Source: Sinohyriopsis cumingii (taxonomy: Eukaryota; Mollusca; Bivalvia; Unionida; Unionidae). From it: 64,000 nucleotides of DNA. This document shows, piece after piece, positions 43,691 to 54,596 of the stretch (positions are counted from its first letter, which is position 1; each line of letters starts with the position of its first letter). The translations under genes and the position numbers were made by a program. The notes beneath the pieces were generated by a model. The model saw only the letters and a program-made list of their open reading frames with translations. It searched no databases and was not told the origin of the DNA. Location: positions 75,651,244 to 75,715,243 of the forward strand of contig CM068827.1 of the NCBI GenBank assembly GCA_028554795.2, given 5' to 3'.

Positions 43691-44215
43691 TGTTGACAAG
43701 GGTCTGCAAAGTTGCCACCGCGATAGGCCTGCTTGTAAGTTATATGCGATTTATTACATTTTATTTGAACACCTGGAGTTGTTTAAACAATATTTGGCCA
43801 CATGAACTTTCCTGCAAGTATAGGTGTGCCCACTCTCGCCAACAATTCCGCCACAGCTTCCTGTTACGGTGGTTGCAGATGCATTGCTACAATTCTCTCA
43901 GATAAGTTTCTGTTGTTCAGGGCAAAAGTGGTCGATTGAGGGGCATTGAAAAGCCTGTGGGAAAGTCATACTCTTAATTAGACCTGTTATCTTTTCAAAT
44001 AAAAATGTCATATCACGAAGTTATCGTTGACCGTAGCCCATAAATAGAGTGCATTATGCAACTAGGGTTATGTTGAGACTTTGTAGCAAAGTTGACTGGA
44101 ATTATCCTCGTGTGGTTGACCGAAATGCAAAAGCAGCTTAAATCGGTAAAAATTCTTCGTTTCTCACGGCCATTACAGCGCTGTTAGCGGTTCCAACGGT
44201 TACAAAACGAATGAG

Positions 44216-44653
44216 TTCAAGATATAACATGTTTGCGTTTCACCACGCATGCTACCGAATGCGTTCTATGACTTGTTGTTAAATTCAGGATGATGACGAC
44301 AGGTTCCCAAGTGCAAGCAATCATCGATGCATGTTCATCCCGGAAAAAGACACCTAGAAAATGTTTAACTTTCCCATAGCAAAAAAAAAAAAAAAAAAAT
44401 TGGTCAATAAACGAGTCAAAGGCTAGGCCACAACCAAAGACTAATTCCGATTAGAATCCTTTGACTCACACGTCAGCATAATAGAAGAGCTTTTCGTTTT
44501 TGTTTCTTTTTTCATCATTCAATCGTCTTTTCCAGAACCCTACCGGATAATGTTCCCTTGGTCCCTAACTTTTGTAACCGTTGGTAACAATAAGTCATGG
44601 AACGCATTCGGTAGCATAAGTGCTGACACCCAAACGTATGTTATATCTTGAAA
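44216..44653. repeat. inverted repeat, about 70-bp arms
   Basis: Arm 44,216-44,286 (ttcaagatataacat ... gctaccgaatgcgttc, gacttgttgtt) recurs inverted at 44,583-44,653 (aacaataagtcatgg, aacgcattcggtagc ... atgttatatcttgaa). A second short motif, ccaacggttacaaaa (44,192-44,206), recurs inverted at about 44,569-44,583 but on the opposite side of the arm, so the copies are circularly permuted. The interior has an 18-base poly(A) run at about 44,381-44,399. Confidence 0.7.
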
Positions 44654-44937
44654 TTCGGGTTGCACCGAAGGTGAAGTTGTTAATTATTTAACCCTGGGTG
44701 GCATACGTCATTATATTTTCTCAACGCTATGCGGACATCTTGGTACTAAAGTGTTGCGTGCAATCGAGAATCACTTAGAAATTACGTTTAATAAAATGCA
44801 ACATGCATAATGATATTTACGGGCGCTGACTAGCCTCCGAAACCTTGAAGTAGATCTGACCAGGTTTCCCACCAAAGCGGGTTTATCAAACGAAATGTTG
44901 TTGACTTTGATCCTGGCGAACTTATGAGTTTTGAATA

Positions 44938-45129
44938 TTGAACTCGCAAACTGCGAACATCCAACTGGACATTGAAGATGCTTTCATGAAGCTGCAGGGC
45001 GCTGTCGTAAAGAACCTGGCCAAAAGCAATGCTCTCGGGGGAATCAGATATTCTGGTGTATCGACCGGGTCTATGAAAGACTACGTTGACGATGTTGGTG
45101 CCACAACAAAGCAATACGTGGATAAATAG
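44938..45129 (+). pseudogene. remnant of a trimeric-fibre-like or YVDK-type protein gene
   Basis: An open segment with IQLDIEDAFMKLQGAVVKNL, NALGGIRYSGVSTGSMKDYV and GATTKQYVDK. The pattern LGGxxIxGVxxPxxxxDxVTKxYVD is common in fibre-like proteins of phages and of Polinton/adintovirus relatives. Downstream 45.1-46.2 kb has further coding-like patches in several frames that I cannot identify. Confidence 0.4.
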
Positions 45130-46261
45130 ATTCCTGTATAACCACGTGTAATACCTTCAAGAGTCATATTAACCAGCGACGAAGAGGAAAAACAAAACAA
45201 CAAAGGTACGAGAGTCTGGATCGTATTTATTCATCGCAGCCGTCTTTAGGGCAAGCGGACTAGAATATCAGTAAACAATTACTAGCGTGGTACCATCAAT
45301 GGCGCGTACCGTTAAAGATAACACTATTTAGAAATCGTTTACATGTACAAAATAGCTGTCGTTGCCGCAAATAATTTAATTCAGTTTGTATGACTCAGCA
45401 TTTATTCAGACGGATACTAAGTGATCATTGGTTATTTGTTTCAGATTAGATTTATCACTGCATACAAGTGATGGAGTATGACCGCCGTGCTGAAGTTGCG
45501 TAATTTACCGACGGGGTCTTGGCCCATCTGACAGCGGATACTAACCTCGATATTAATTTTGGTCCATTTGCCGACGAATATATGCGTTCGAGTGGTGTTG
45601 ATAAAAGCTTGTATGCACTGAACTTTAATGGTGAAGGGTCATTTGGAAATTGACAGTTGAGACTACGCTGATATACCAATACCAGCGCGGGTCCAGCTTG
45701 GTGTTATATCATGAACTTTTGAAAATGCTGAATCGTTGACTGCATTTCCAAGTATAAAGACACACGAGGATTGTTTCTACCACAACAACGTGATATTCAC
45801 CGACAAAAACATGGCGATATAGCTCCCAGCCAACCATATCGAGCTAACATAACAAGACTGTCGAAAGAAAGGCACATACTAGTATGCACTTGTCACTGTA
45901 ACAGTTCTTGGACAGAAACAAGCACCAATGGCTTCACAAAACAAAAGCATACTCAGTGTAGTTTTATGCAAACCTGGAAGCATCCAAAATAATCGCCGGA
46001 GACATAAATATTTATCGGGGCAATATTTTCTACGCTTGCACGGTACTTATACCAGTGAAGAAAAATATTTGGTTAGAAGTACGTGTATATCTTACATACT
46101 TCCGAGATCAGCTTTATACGACGCAATTACAGTATTGATAGAATAACTATGATAGACCAATATTGTTACCGAAACAAGAAAATAATCGTAGCGGAACAAC
46201 AGCAGCGAGATAAAATCACTATGAGAAACGCGCTTCTCATAAAAGAAAGGCTTCAAGTGAT

Positions 46262-46486
46262 ATTTACAGAATCGCCTCAGCAGCCACCTTTGGTCTAGGA
46301 GTGGCGGAAATCACGGCTGGGGCAAGTGTTACAGACATACCGCTTAGAACTGTTGGTGCAGTATGAATAGTTACAGGTGTGACTGGAGACGCTAGTAAAA
46401 TAATTTCATCACGACTGCATTCGCGGAAACTTGTTTATTCAACGGCAGAAAACTATCTAAATTCAAATAATAAACTCCGCTACTGA
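46262..46486 (+). pseudogene. glycine/alanine-rich hydrophobic protein remnant of the virus-like cassette
   Basis: One frame with a single internal TGA (46,364-46,366) and a final TGA: IYRIASAATFGLGVAEITAG, IPLRTVGAV, then IVTGVTGDASKIISSRLHSR and ENYLNSNNKL. The layout, a small-residue hydrophobic hairpin followed by a basic SxKLxxK segment, matches a protein that recurs next to capsid genes in invertebrate Polinton-like elements. Its role is unknown; membrane interaction is a guess. Confidence 0.45.
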
Positions 46487-46792
46487 GGACAAATTAATTA
46501 TCATGGCTTAACTCGACACGGACATTTCCGATCATAGACATCGAACGGGGGAACAGGTGGATAGTGGATTTACAGGCAGTGAAAATCGAGTAAATGTTTG
46601 CCAGTGTAATGTATGATAATAGTGGGTTTCTTGATTACTGATCTAGGTTGAAGTATTCTACCCTATGGGCACAAAGTGATGGAAACTTTAAGTAAGAATT
46701 CTTTTTGGTTGTATAAGACACTCAGCCCATGAAACCCTTTAAACACCGAGTCTTCCCATGGTTAGGCTTGTTTCGTAACTAGACTGTCAGAA

Positions 46793-46795
<3 letters not shown>

Positions 46796-46826
<31 letters not shown>
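46796..46826. repeat. (GA)n microsatellite
   Basis: About 15 GA units. Confidence 0.95.
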
Positions 46827-46830
<4 letters not shown>

Positions 46831-47176
46831 ACAAACTGTCGAAACAAAATTGCTATACATTTGCTTAGAATAAATGTCATTTAACTATATAATGACTAAA
46901 ATTTTCCCTCTCTTCCCAATAACGCTAGCATGTTTCTTTCATTGAACGATCTATTTGTTTCATTCACTACATATAATTTAGAGAATTATTTTCGCGAAGC
47001 TTAAGTGCAGTATAATACACGACATACGTTTCTAAAAGCTTAAATACATTATAATAGATCATATACGTTTTTAATTTTTAATTTAAATTCCTGATATAAT
47101 AAATTAGCTTTTGAACTAGTTAACTTCTACTCTGAAAGATACCCAAGGTAAAGGTAGACAGGAAATCAACACTTAC

Positions 47177-47242
47177 AACTCAATGAGCCCTAAATTGGCA
47201 ATTTCCCACGACAAATATTGAATGCTATTGTTCTGCAGATCT
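47177..47242 (-). CDS. Trk: trk exon: leucine-rich repeat (66-nt exon)
   Basis: Acceptor TTTCAATTTCAG|A, donor GAGTT|GTAAGT; phase 2 on both sides. It encodes (L)DLQNNSIQYLSWEIANLGLI E(L), an LRR with the LxLxxNxIxxL frame. The tryptophan-bearing segment aligns with the third LRR of vertebrate Trks (LxLSxNxLxxLSW..). Too short to appear as an ORF, it was found from splice signals and phase. Confidence 0.88.
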
Positions 47243-47666
47243 CTGAAATTGAAAGCAGAGGAATCATTCATCGTGTCCCATGATAGTTCTTACGAATTAC
47301 GTTTCCGTTTCCACAGTTTACCCTCAAGACATACGATTTTTAAGAATATATGCAATTAGTCAAGGAGAGGAAATGTAAACTTAATGCTAAAATAAAATCT
47401 TACCGTAATCTTTATACGTTTAAATGCCTTAAAACTCTAAGAATATTGTCGTTTAAAAAGTATGTGTCAGCACACCACAATACTGGTTGGTATTAAATGA
47501 CGAAAAGGTTTTCTCTGAGTAATATTTGAAACAAAACAATAGAGATGAATACATTTGTGAAATGAATTTTCAAGCAGTAAACTTTAAGGAGAAAGCTATA
47601 TGAAATATTTTGACAAGTATGGAATTGGCGAAAACAAATTTTACTAGCAAATAATATTGTACTTAC
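47243..47666 (-). other. trk intron between LRR exons
   Basis: A 424-bp intron with GTAAGT donor and TTTCAG acceptor, AT-rich, with nothing else recognised. Confidence 0.75.
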
Positions 47667-47738
47667 AGAATGCGTAGCTTTGTATCGTTCGAAAAAATCT
47701 CCAGTGGAACAGATGATAGGCGACTGTCCGTTATAACT
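47667..47738 (-). CDS. Trk: trk exon: leucine-rich repeat (72-nt exon), most 5' exon seen
   Basis: Acceptor TTTAATTTCAG|A, donor ATTCT|GTAAGT; exactly 72 nt with phase 2 at both ends, the classic one-exon-per-LRR arrangement. It encodes VITDSRLSSVPLEIFSNDTK followed by LRI, a good LRR (LxxVPxxxFxxxxxLRxL). The upstream exon must end in phase 2 and was not found in the window. A (TA)n tract begins 13 nt upstream of the acceptor AG. Confidence 0.88.
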
Positions 47739-47751
47739 CTGAAATTAAATA

Positions 47752-47753
<2 letters not shown>

Positions 47754-47846
<93 letters not shown>
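47754..47846. repeat. (TA)n microsatellite close to a splice acceptor
   Basis: About 46 TA units immediately upstream of the 72-nt LRR exon. Confidence 0.97.
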
Positions 47847-47847
<1 letters not shown>

Positions 47848-48035
47848 TTTAACTTTAATCTACTATGATGTATGTATATACATGTTTCAAGCCTCGTTTC
47901 CTTTTAATGAAAATTTATTCAACGAGTGGTATATCAAAGATACAGCGTACATACAACACATATATTTTATTTATATCACGCAGAAATACAAATTCGTGTT
48001 ATTTCCAACCCAGATTAGACTGTCTACAAGCCACT

Positions 48036-48139
48036 GTGTATTGATGGAATGAATAAACTCTGCATAGCACTGTCTGGTGTGTCCGCTGTGCATTGATGGA
48101 ATGAATGAACACTGCATAGCCTTATCTGGTGTGTCCGCT
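48036..48139. repeat. 52-bp tandem duplication
   Basis: Two units (48,036-48,087 and 48,088-48,139) starting gtgtattgatggaatgaat and gtgcattgatggaatgaat and ending tctggtgtgtccgct, about 85-90 percent identical. Confidence 0.85.
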
Positions 48140-48718
48140 ACAAAATGCAGCTCCTAACCACTTGAGAATACTGCAATCTCCTTTGCAACATGACATGGTG
48201 CTTCTTTTTGTTTTGAGCTTACATTTACATTTATATTAATTAAATAACTATGAGACATACTTATGATTTAAACAAAAAAGATGGTTTAAATGAAGAAAGA
48301 AAAGCACAAGGTGAATACACTTACCATAAAGGCATTTATTCAATGCCCATCCGTATATTTCTTTCTTGGTTGATTAGTCTGCGGCCTTACCAACCCACAC
48401 ATTTTAATATTACATGATATGTATTAGACCCTTATTAATAGGTCTTATAAAACACAAGAAAGAAACAAAAATAAACAAAGTATTAAATAGATTGTACAAT
48501 GTGTATTTCTCCTTACACAAATGTACCGTACAAATCTTGACAGGCTATTGCAACTTTGTATCATTGGTAATGTGAACACTGTATTAAAATCTCATGGAGC
48601 GTTTACACAAAACTTTTATGAAGTTTCAGGTTACTTGGTTCAAATTCAGTTTCTTTTGTTCTCTCTCTCACTCCACATCCCCGTATTATCTCAGATAGAT
48701 AGATAGATAGATAGATTG

Positions 48719-48840
<122 letters not shown>

Positions 48841-49200
48841 AGACTGGCTCATGAGAATTCTTATATAAGGCACATACGTCATTCATCTGTTCGTCTTTTG
48901 TCAGCTCAGTTTCCTTCATGCAACTGCATGAAAAGGCAAGGCATTTTTGTGTCTGCATTAATCGGCATTCCAAGTTCTTACAATGGTATCATACTGTGGT
49001 ATTCTCTTTAAGGTGATTGGCAATGTGCACAACTGTGGTGATCTGTTTTCACCAGGACTGGAATCACTTTTGTGCTTGAGACCTACAAGGTTGTCTATCA
49101 TAAATATCAGGAGACACTCTCTTATTCAAGTTATCTTCTATTGAACTCCATCTTCTGTTTCACACAACATAGAGTTGAGCTTAATGTTCGAGTTGCAAAA

Positions 49201-50669
49201 TCATACGTCAGGTTCTACTTTTGCTTTCAACAATCTCTCTTTCTTTCTTAAGCTTATTGTTGTTCCTTTTTCAGCTGTTATGTCAAATACGGTGTTTATA
49301 CTATGATAGTGCATGACAAATTCCAGTGTATCTCCATCTTGAATGATTCCTGTGTGTGTTCTATTGAAGATGTTTAAAAGTCTGTCATACGTTTGGTAAG
49401 GTTGGAAATTCCTCGTTTTCAGCAAATTCATCGGATTCATTGCCTTTAATATGCTTTTGCGATTAATGTAGCCTTCCAGAATAATATGAATCAGTAAAGG
49501 TATATCTAAATTCCCATGTAATAAATGATATTTTTCAGTGCAAAAGTTTATTTGAAAGCGTGCTTTGACATGCAGTGTACACACCTTCGTCAGCTGGTGC
49601 AGCTGAGACATGTCCCGTAATTGTACTTTCAAAGACGATGTATTCTTCAATTTTACTTAGCACGTTGTTATTTTGCACATACAATCTTCTGAAACTTGTT
49701 TCATGTTTGTATTTATCAAGACCACCAGCACGAAATAATACCACAATTGGCCAGGATACATTATGGTCACTAAATGAAATCTGTCTAATTAGGGCCGCAA
49801 TATCTGCAACAGAATCAAACTCCCCGCCAAATTTTACAACGATATGAATACCAGTTTGGTGAGTACAACAGGGGAAACGTTCAGCACAATATACCATTTT
49901 TATATGGCCGGGACAGTCGAGATCTGCTCTTTTCAACAATACGGCCTCTATTACCTCTGCATAGTGGTACTGGCCTGTGAAAATATATGTTCCAGCTAGT
50001 CTTTCTGCAACCGCTTTCTCTGCTTGTGTTCAGAAATTACACGGCTTGTCTCTGTCACAATTGTATTGTTTAGTCCATAAGCTAATGTTATTTTCCCACA
50101 GAACCTTCATTTTTTTACTTGTCTTCATATGCATTTGAAATGTATTGATCTCTGAGAATAAAATGGTACTCAAAGAGACACATTTTATATTATTCTGTTA
50201 CAGAAAACTGAGCTCTATATACACTATAGATGGATGGAATATCTTCATGGACTCTAAATTCTTATAACAGATGTTCTTCAAGATGTATAAACTTCAACCG
50301 ACCATAAGCAACAGTTTTGTATAAATTTATAATTGTTTTATTGCATTCATTATATTCTGTTTGCAAAACAAAGTTTCGCATAGTATCTACAATGTTCTTA
50401 CAAATGACTTATTCATGAGCAAAATAAAATTGAATATTGCTGATAATGTAAAATAGGTTTTGCCCTCGACTATTTTCTGAGAGTGTTTGTATCAGTCTTT
50501 TTCTCATAGAACATTTGCAGCACACAATTCTTTGTCACTGTCCTAGTAGGGCAGTCTTTAAGTAGATTTAAAAAGTCTTCAGATGGAGTGTAGCGAACTC
50601 CATCAAAGACAGAAAACTGCAGGTCTTTCAACGAGGTCTCTTTTACAGACATAGTTCTGAAGAAGTTCT
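49201..50669 (-). pseudogene. decayed protein-coding gene of unknown identity
   Basis: Protein-like minus-strand frames follow each other in order. MSVKETSLKDLQFSVFDGVR onward (50,652-50,470) begins just after an acceptor-like TTCTTTTCAG. Then come VDTMRNFVLQTEYNECNKTI (about 50,420-50,170), NTFQMHMKTSKKMKVLWENN with a TGA at 50,030-50,032, LLKRADLDCPGHIKMVYCAE and GIHIVVKFGGEFDSVADIAA (to about 49,560), and NPMNLLKTRNFQPYQTYDRL (to the stop at 49,201). Amino-acid usage is clearly protein-like over about 1.4 kb, but at least three stops or frame changes break it. I recognise no domain. It could be a dead host gene, a retrocopy or a remnant of a virus-like element. Confidence 0.55.
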
Positions 50670-51608
50670 GAAAAGAATCCAGTCATGTAGAAAAAAGAAT
50701 TCAGTGACTTTATTGAAATATTTCATGAATAGTTATTCTTCCTACACTTGGGTACATTTCATAAAACAGGGATTCATTCCGAGCATTTCGATGTTATTAC
50801 TAACACTATTGAATATGTCACCATCATGCATTCAAATTTGTTTGTTTATCAACTGATTTCTTCATATTTAGACATGTTTTGTTGTGAAAATCTTAAAATG
50901 TAGTTTAAAATTGACATCTTAGGGTTAATAATATACTTGACATCTAAAAATGCTATACATCCAATGTCTTGTCTCTACGAAAACGCATGTATGGATTTGA
51001 TAATATTTTTTGTTAAACTTGACAACCATTAATGTATTTGCACCACTGTAATGTTCTTTATTTGATAATTTCATTAAATATTATTTATTTACTTTAGTGT
51101 CACCTCTGCATCTTTAATGATATCGGAGCTAGATATGCGTTTAAAGACAATGAGTGATAAAAACATAGATAATAATACCTAGCAAAGTGAGAATGTTATT
51201 ATGGCTATGAAGAATGTCCGAATTTGTCAGCCAGGCTTTATTAAAGGGCATTTCGTATAACTACGTGTTATTCTAAATATATATCATAATTTTAAATTAC
51301 TCTGATAGATTAATTTTAATTTCGAACTCTTTAATAAGATATATTTAGAATAAAATAGGCTAGAAAATGTCAAGTGATATGAACTGTTATACACATACAA
51401 TTAAAGAATGGAAAAAGAAAATGGAAAAGTAATAATAATGTGAGAATATATATTTTTAAGTATTATAATGTTATAAAATAAGAAAAAATTACCTTGTGTA
51501 GCCTCATGCTTCTTAGTCTTCTGGCATCATTGTGGGAACAAAATAACGGAAACTATATGCATATTGTATGTATCTATACTTATGTTTATATTTTGTTACT
51601 ATAAATAC
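50670..51608. other. no gene seen
   Basis: AT-rich DNA. A donor-like CACAAG|GTAATT at about 51,493 on the minus strand could end a short upstream exon of the decayed gene, but nothing supports it. Confidence 0.4.
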
Positions 51609-51754
51609 ACTGAAAATGTGAATGACCAAATTAGCCATGTTATACAATGTATATACCCCCAGCCCTAACACTGGAGGCATCACTGAAAATGTGAATGACC
51701 AAAGCAGCCATGTTGTACAATGTATATACCACCATCCCTAACATAGGAGGTGTC
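51609..51754. repeat. 73-bp tandem duplication
   Basis: Units 51,609-51,681 and 51,682-51,754 begin actgaaaatgtgaatgacca and share gccatgtt.tacaatgtata and cctaaca..ggaggc with few differences. Confidence 0.85.
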
Positions 51755-52228
51755 TTGTTACAGAACTGGCGGAGAAATTGTTTAGACTAACAGTACTTTT
51801 TAATTTAATTGACAAAGTGTGATAACAGATCCTGTGCCAATTTGCTCAATTTGAGTCGACGAAGCACCCTTTGAAATTGGACTGAAAGTGCGCATTGATA
51901 ATTTGGACTAAATCTCTATTTTGGGATTGCTGTGAATCCATTGACAGACATACAGAATAATATCATTGTGATAGATCAAGCGGTTGGCAAATCATCTCAT
52001 CCAAGACTATTGTCCCATCAGCACATTTGATAAACGAATTCATTGTGAACACTTTCTACTTTGGACTTGCGATAGATCTTTTATGATTATTTTGGATTTG
52101 ATTAACCATGCTGTAAGTTCCTCTTAAATTTTCATTTTATAACTTAGAGAATTCAATTTTTCCTTGAATGTTGCTAAACCTTTGCTTTTTTGTTGCTTTG
52201 TTTAAGACCATTTATGGTAACATATAAT

Positions 52229-52246
52229 TTGGGGTTCGACCGGGAT
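52229..52246 (+). other. primer-binding site, tRNA-Pro type
   Basis: ttggggttcgaccgggat matches the retroviral proline primer site (tgggggctcgtccgggat) at 15 of 18 positions. It directly follows an LTR end (tggtaacatataa). Confidence 0.6.
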
Positions 52247-52343
52247 CATAATTTGTATGAAATATTTCGGAGAAATTATAATTGCTTTAGAAATTTAAAT
52301 TGATTTTGTTTCGGAATTTTCAATGTCTGAAAAAAGATTTTAA

Positions 52344-52571
52344 TTGCATGTATTTGAGAAATCTGAGAGAAACCAACAAACTTCTGCAGTGTCGTCTGAA
52401 GTGGAAAACTTTGTTTTAAGTATCACCCAAGTAGGGTTCGAATCTTTGAAAATGGAGCAGTTGCTTGAGTTTGCCAGACATCATGATCGTTCTCAAGCGA
52501 GGGCTTTTTTGACAAAGCAAGAGATAAAGCATATTTCGTTCAATATTTGGTGGAAAAGAAGTTTTTTTTGA
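52344..52571 (+). pseudogene. gypsy Gag N-terminal remnant
   Basis: About 75 codons after the primer site, including KMEQLLEFARHHDRSQARAF and LTKQEIKHI. This is the leucine-rich helix-hinge-lysine motif (LLxLAxxLGxxxxxxxxKxxI) at the start of many gypsy Gag proteins. Only the N-terminal part remains. Confidence 0.5.
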
Positions 52572-52703
52572 TAAAACTTCTTTGGGCTTGACTAGTAAGC
52601 TTGTATCTGGATTTGATGGGAATAAAATAGTTACATTTTAAAAAATAGATGCAATAGAGTTAAGTAACCGTCAGTTACAGAATCAGAGGCAAAAAGAAGA
52701 GAG

Positions 52704-52823
<120 letters not shown>

Positions 52824-53509
52824 TTGTAGTGGGTAATTGACCCTTGTCCATATTTGAGGGTAGAAGTTTGGACATACATGACTAATGACATGTAGGGTAA
52901 TCATGTTTATTTAGTTTTTAGTTAGACGTGCAGTCTTTTTCTGACCTTAGACAATTCAAGAGTTGAATTATGGTTACAGTTTGATAGAAATTTCCATTAA
53001 GACTACCCTCATCCTGGTCCTCTTATTGTGATCATTTATACAAAATTCCTCATTCAAGATCTTAACTATAGCAGGAATCAGTCGTTTAGTTGTCTTCAGT
53101 TAATAATTTGAAAGGATTTAGTTATGTAAATTATTAATTGGATTTACAAATGCTCATGGATAACAGTCACGCTTATAATATTTTCGGAACACTGCTGGAA
53201 TACATTCATAATACTCTATACTTTTGGACATGTGACATAATTTTATGACTATTTGGGATTTAATTCGCAATACCATTCATTCTGCTTGTTCGCCTGGTAT
53301 TTTAGGGAATTATATTATTTGATGAATTTTACAAAACATATTGGTTTTCGCTCTTAATTAACGACTAGAGAATCAAAACACAAAATTAAGGACAGTCGTC
53401 TGGATTCGAATTGTTTTACAATACTTCAGAAACCATTACTTCGATAAATTAAACGCCATACTTTAGACTGCACAAGTTCGTTCAGCTCTAAATTTCAGTA
53501 AATTATGTA

Positions 53510-53810
53510 AAATGTTTGTGGATGCAACTGGTGCAGGGATGGTGGAGTACTGATTCAATATAACCGAAATAGCGTGGATCGTGCGGTGTGCTATATTTCT
53601 ATTAAAAAATAAACAAGCCCAGAGAAATTATTCCACAGTCGAGAAGGAATGTTTGGCTTTCATATGGACTTTGCAGCACTTTGAAGTGTACATAGGTTCA
53701 GTTACGTGTCCGATTATTATATTCAGTGATTTCAACCCACTTACTTTCATTAAGAAAATGAAAACAAAAATCGGCAATTATTGAGATTGAGCTTGATGCT
53801 GCATGAACAC
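53510..53810 (+). pseudogene. gypsy RNase H remnant
   Basis: MFVDATGAG near 53,513, then QAQRNYSTVEKECLAFIWTL, QHFEVYIGS and a FSDFNPLTF equivalent of SDHNPLTF. It is homologous to the RNase H at 17,945-18,333 but from another copy. Confidence 0.75.
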
Positions 53811-54515
53811 AAGATTGACATTAGGTACATCAGGTGAATATATAATCTGACCCAGCTGCGTTTTTTCGTGTATATAATTCCATTATTGCTTTATATATAG
53901 TTTTTGTCATTCATAAGATATCTTCCTATCACATTAATTCTATGCATATTTGATTCATATGTGAAAGAAAACTTTATTGAATAAATCGTTCTTTTTACGG
54001 TGGTATATATTTTGGATGTTTACGTTTTGTTGCTGACTGTAGATTGAATGGTCATTTGTAATCAACTTCATATATGCATAACCTTTGTCCATGGTTGTCA
54101 CAATACTCTAAGTTCCTTACATTTTCATCTTATTACATTATTTGTTGAATTTTACTAATCTGTTACTTAGTACGACAACAGAGTTGTAACAGTTGTCTTG
54201 AGGCAGGCAAAGTAGAATCTCATTCGGATGTCCTATGTCAATTTTGAATATCTGGTATGTAAGGAGCAGCAGAGGAGGTGAACATACCTTTTGCTGGAAC
54301 GTCATTTTTGGAAAAATAAGGCTTCCTACGAAAATGAAAATACAAGGTCAATTACGCCAAACCAAAGCCTCTAACTAACCGAGAGTTTACTCTAATTGAG
54401 ATAGTTTTTATTTTATTTTATTGTTGTCGTTAGTAATTTTTAAAAAAGTATGCGCGCGTGTTTATCCACCGTGGTGCTTCACTGAGGTCACACCTCCTCT
54501 GCTGTTATATCAAAA
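53811..54515. other. spacer between gypsy debris and virus-like cassette
   Basis: It contains the terminal gypsy LTR part (to about 54,199) and then about 300 bp with no recognised feature before the ATG at 54,516. Confidence 0.4.
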
Positions 54516-54550
54516 ATGGCACCAGCTATGGAGTCGTATGCACCTAGATT

Positions 54551-54596
<46 letters not shown>

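Larger units (their letters stand above)
36596..46490 (+). mobile_element. decayed Polinton/Maverick (adintovirus-like) DNA element
   Basis: In plus-strand order I find fragments of a protein-primed family-B DNA polymerase (37.1-37.9 kb), a packaging-type ATPase (38.7-39.06 kb), charged coiled-coil protein remnants (40.3-41.3 kb), a small gene remnant (41.6 kb), a capsid-like remnant (43.1-43.7 kb), a YVDK-type remnant (44.9 kb) and a glycine-rich hydrophobic protein remnant (46.3 kb). All are broken by stops and frameshifts. PolB plus ATPase plus capsid-like genes in one block is the Polinton/adintovirus gene set. No integrase, protease or terminal inverted repeats could be recognised, so the ends are approximate. 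A gypsy LTR (39.1-39.99 kb) is inserted in it. Confidence 0.72.
29658..47176 (-). other. 17.5-kb trk intron filled with mobile elements
   Basis: This intron separates the last LRR from the LRR cap. It contains (GAT)n at 30,234-30,266, minus-strand solo LTRs at about 30,440 and 35,037, a (CT)(GA) hairpin repeat at 31,434-31,498, a LINE 3' fragment at 32,910-33,600, SINEs at 33,605 and 35,969, a LINE tail at 36,425-36,562 and the decayed Polinton-like element at about 36.6-46.5 kb with an LTR inserted in it. The stretches 29.7-30.2, 31.5-32.9 and 34.0-34.7 kb show nothing recognisable. Confidence 0.75.

Noticed and set aside
48329..48420. another trk exon ending at a GTAAGTG donor
   Set aside because: No LRR pattern in any frame and the phase does not fit the 72-nt LRR exon.
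50030..50032. TGA in the 49.2-50.7-kb gene read as selenocysteine
   Set aside because: There are further stops and frame changes in the same gene and no SECIS-like element is evident; pseudogene decay explains it better.
51494..51540. short upstream exon (donor CACAAG|GTAATT) of the decayed minus-strand gene
   Set aside because: No acceptor or reading frame supports it; donor-like strings are common by chance.
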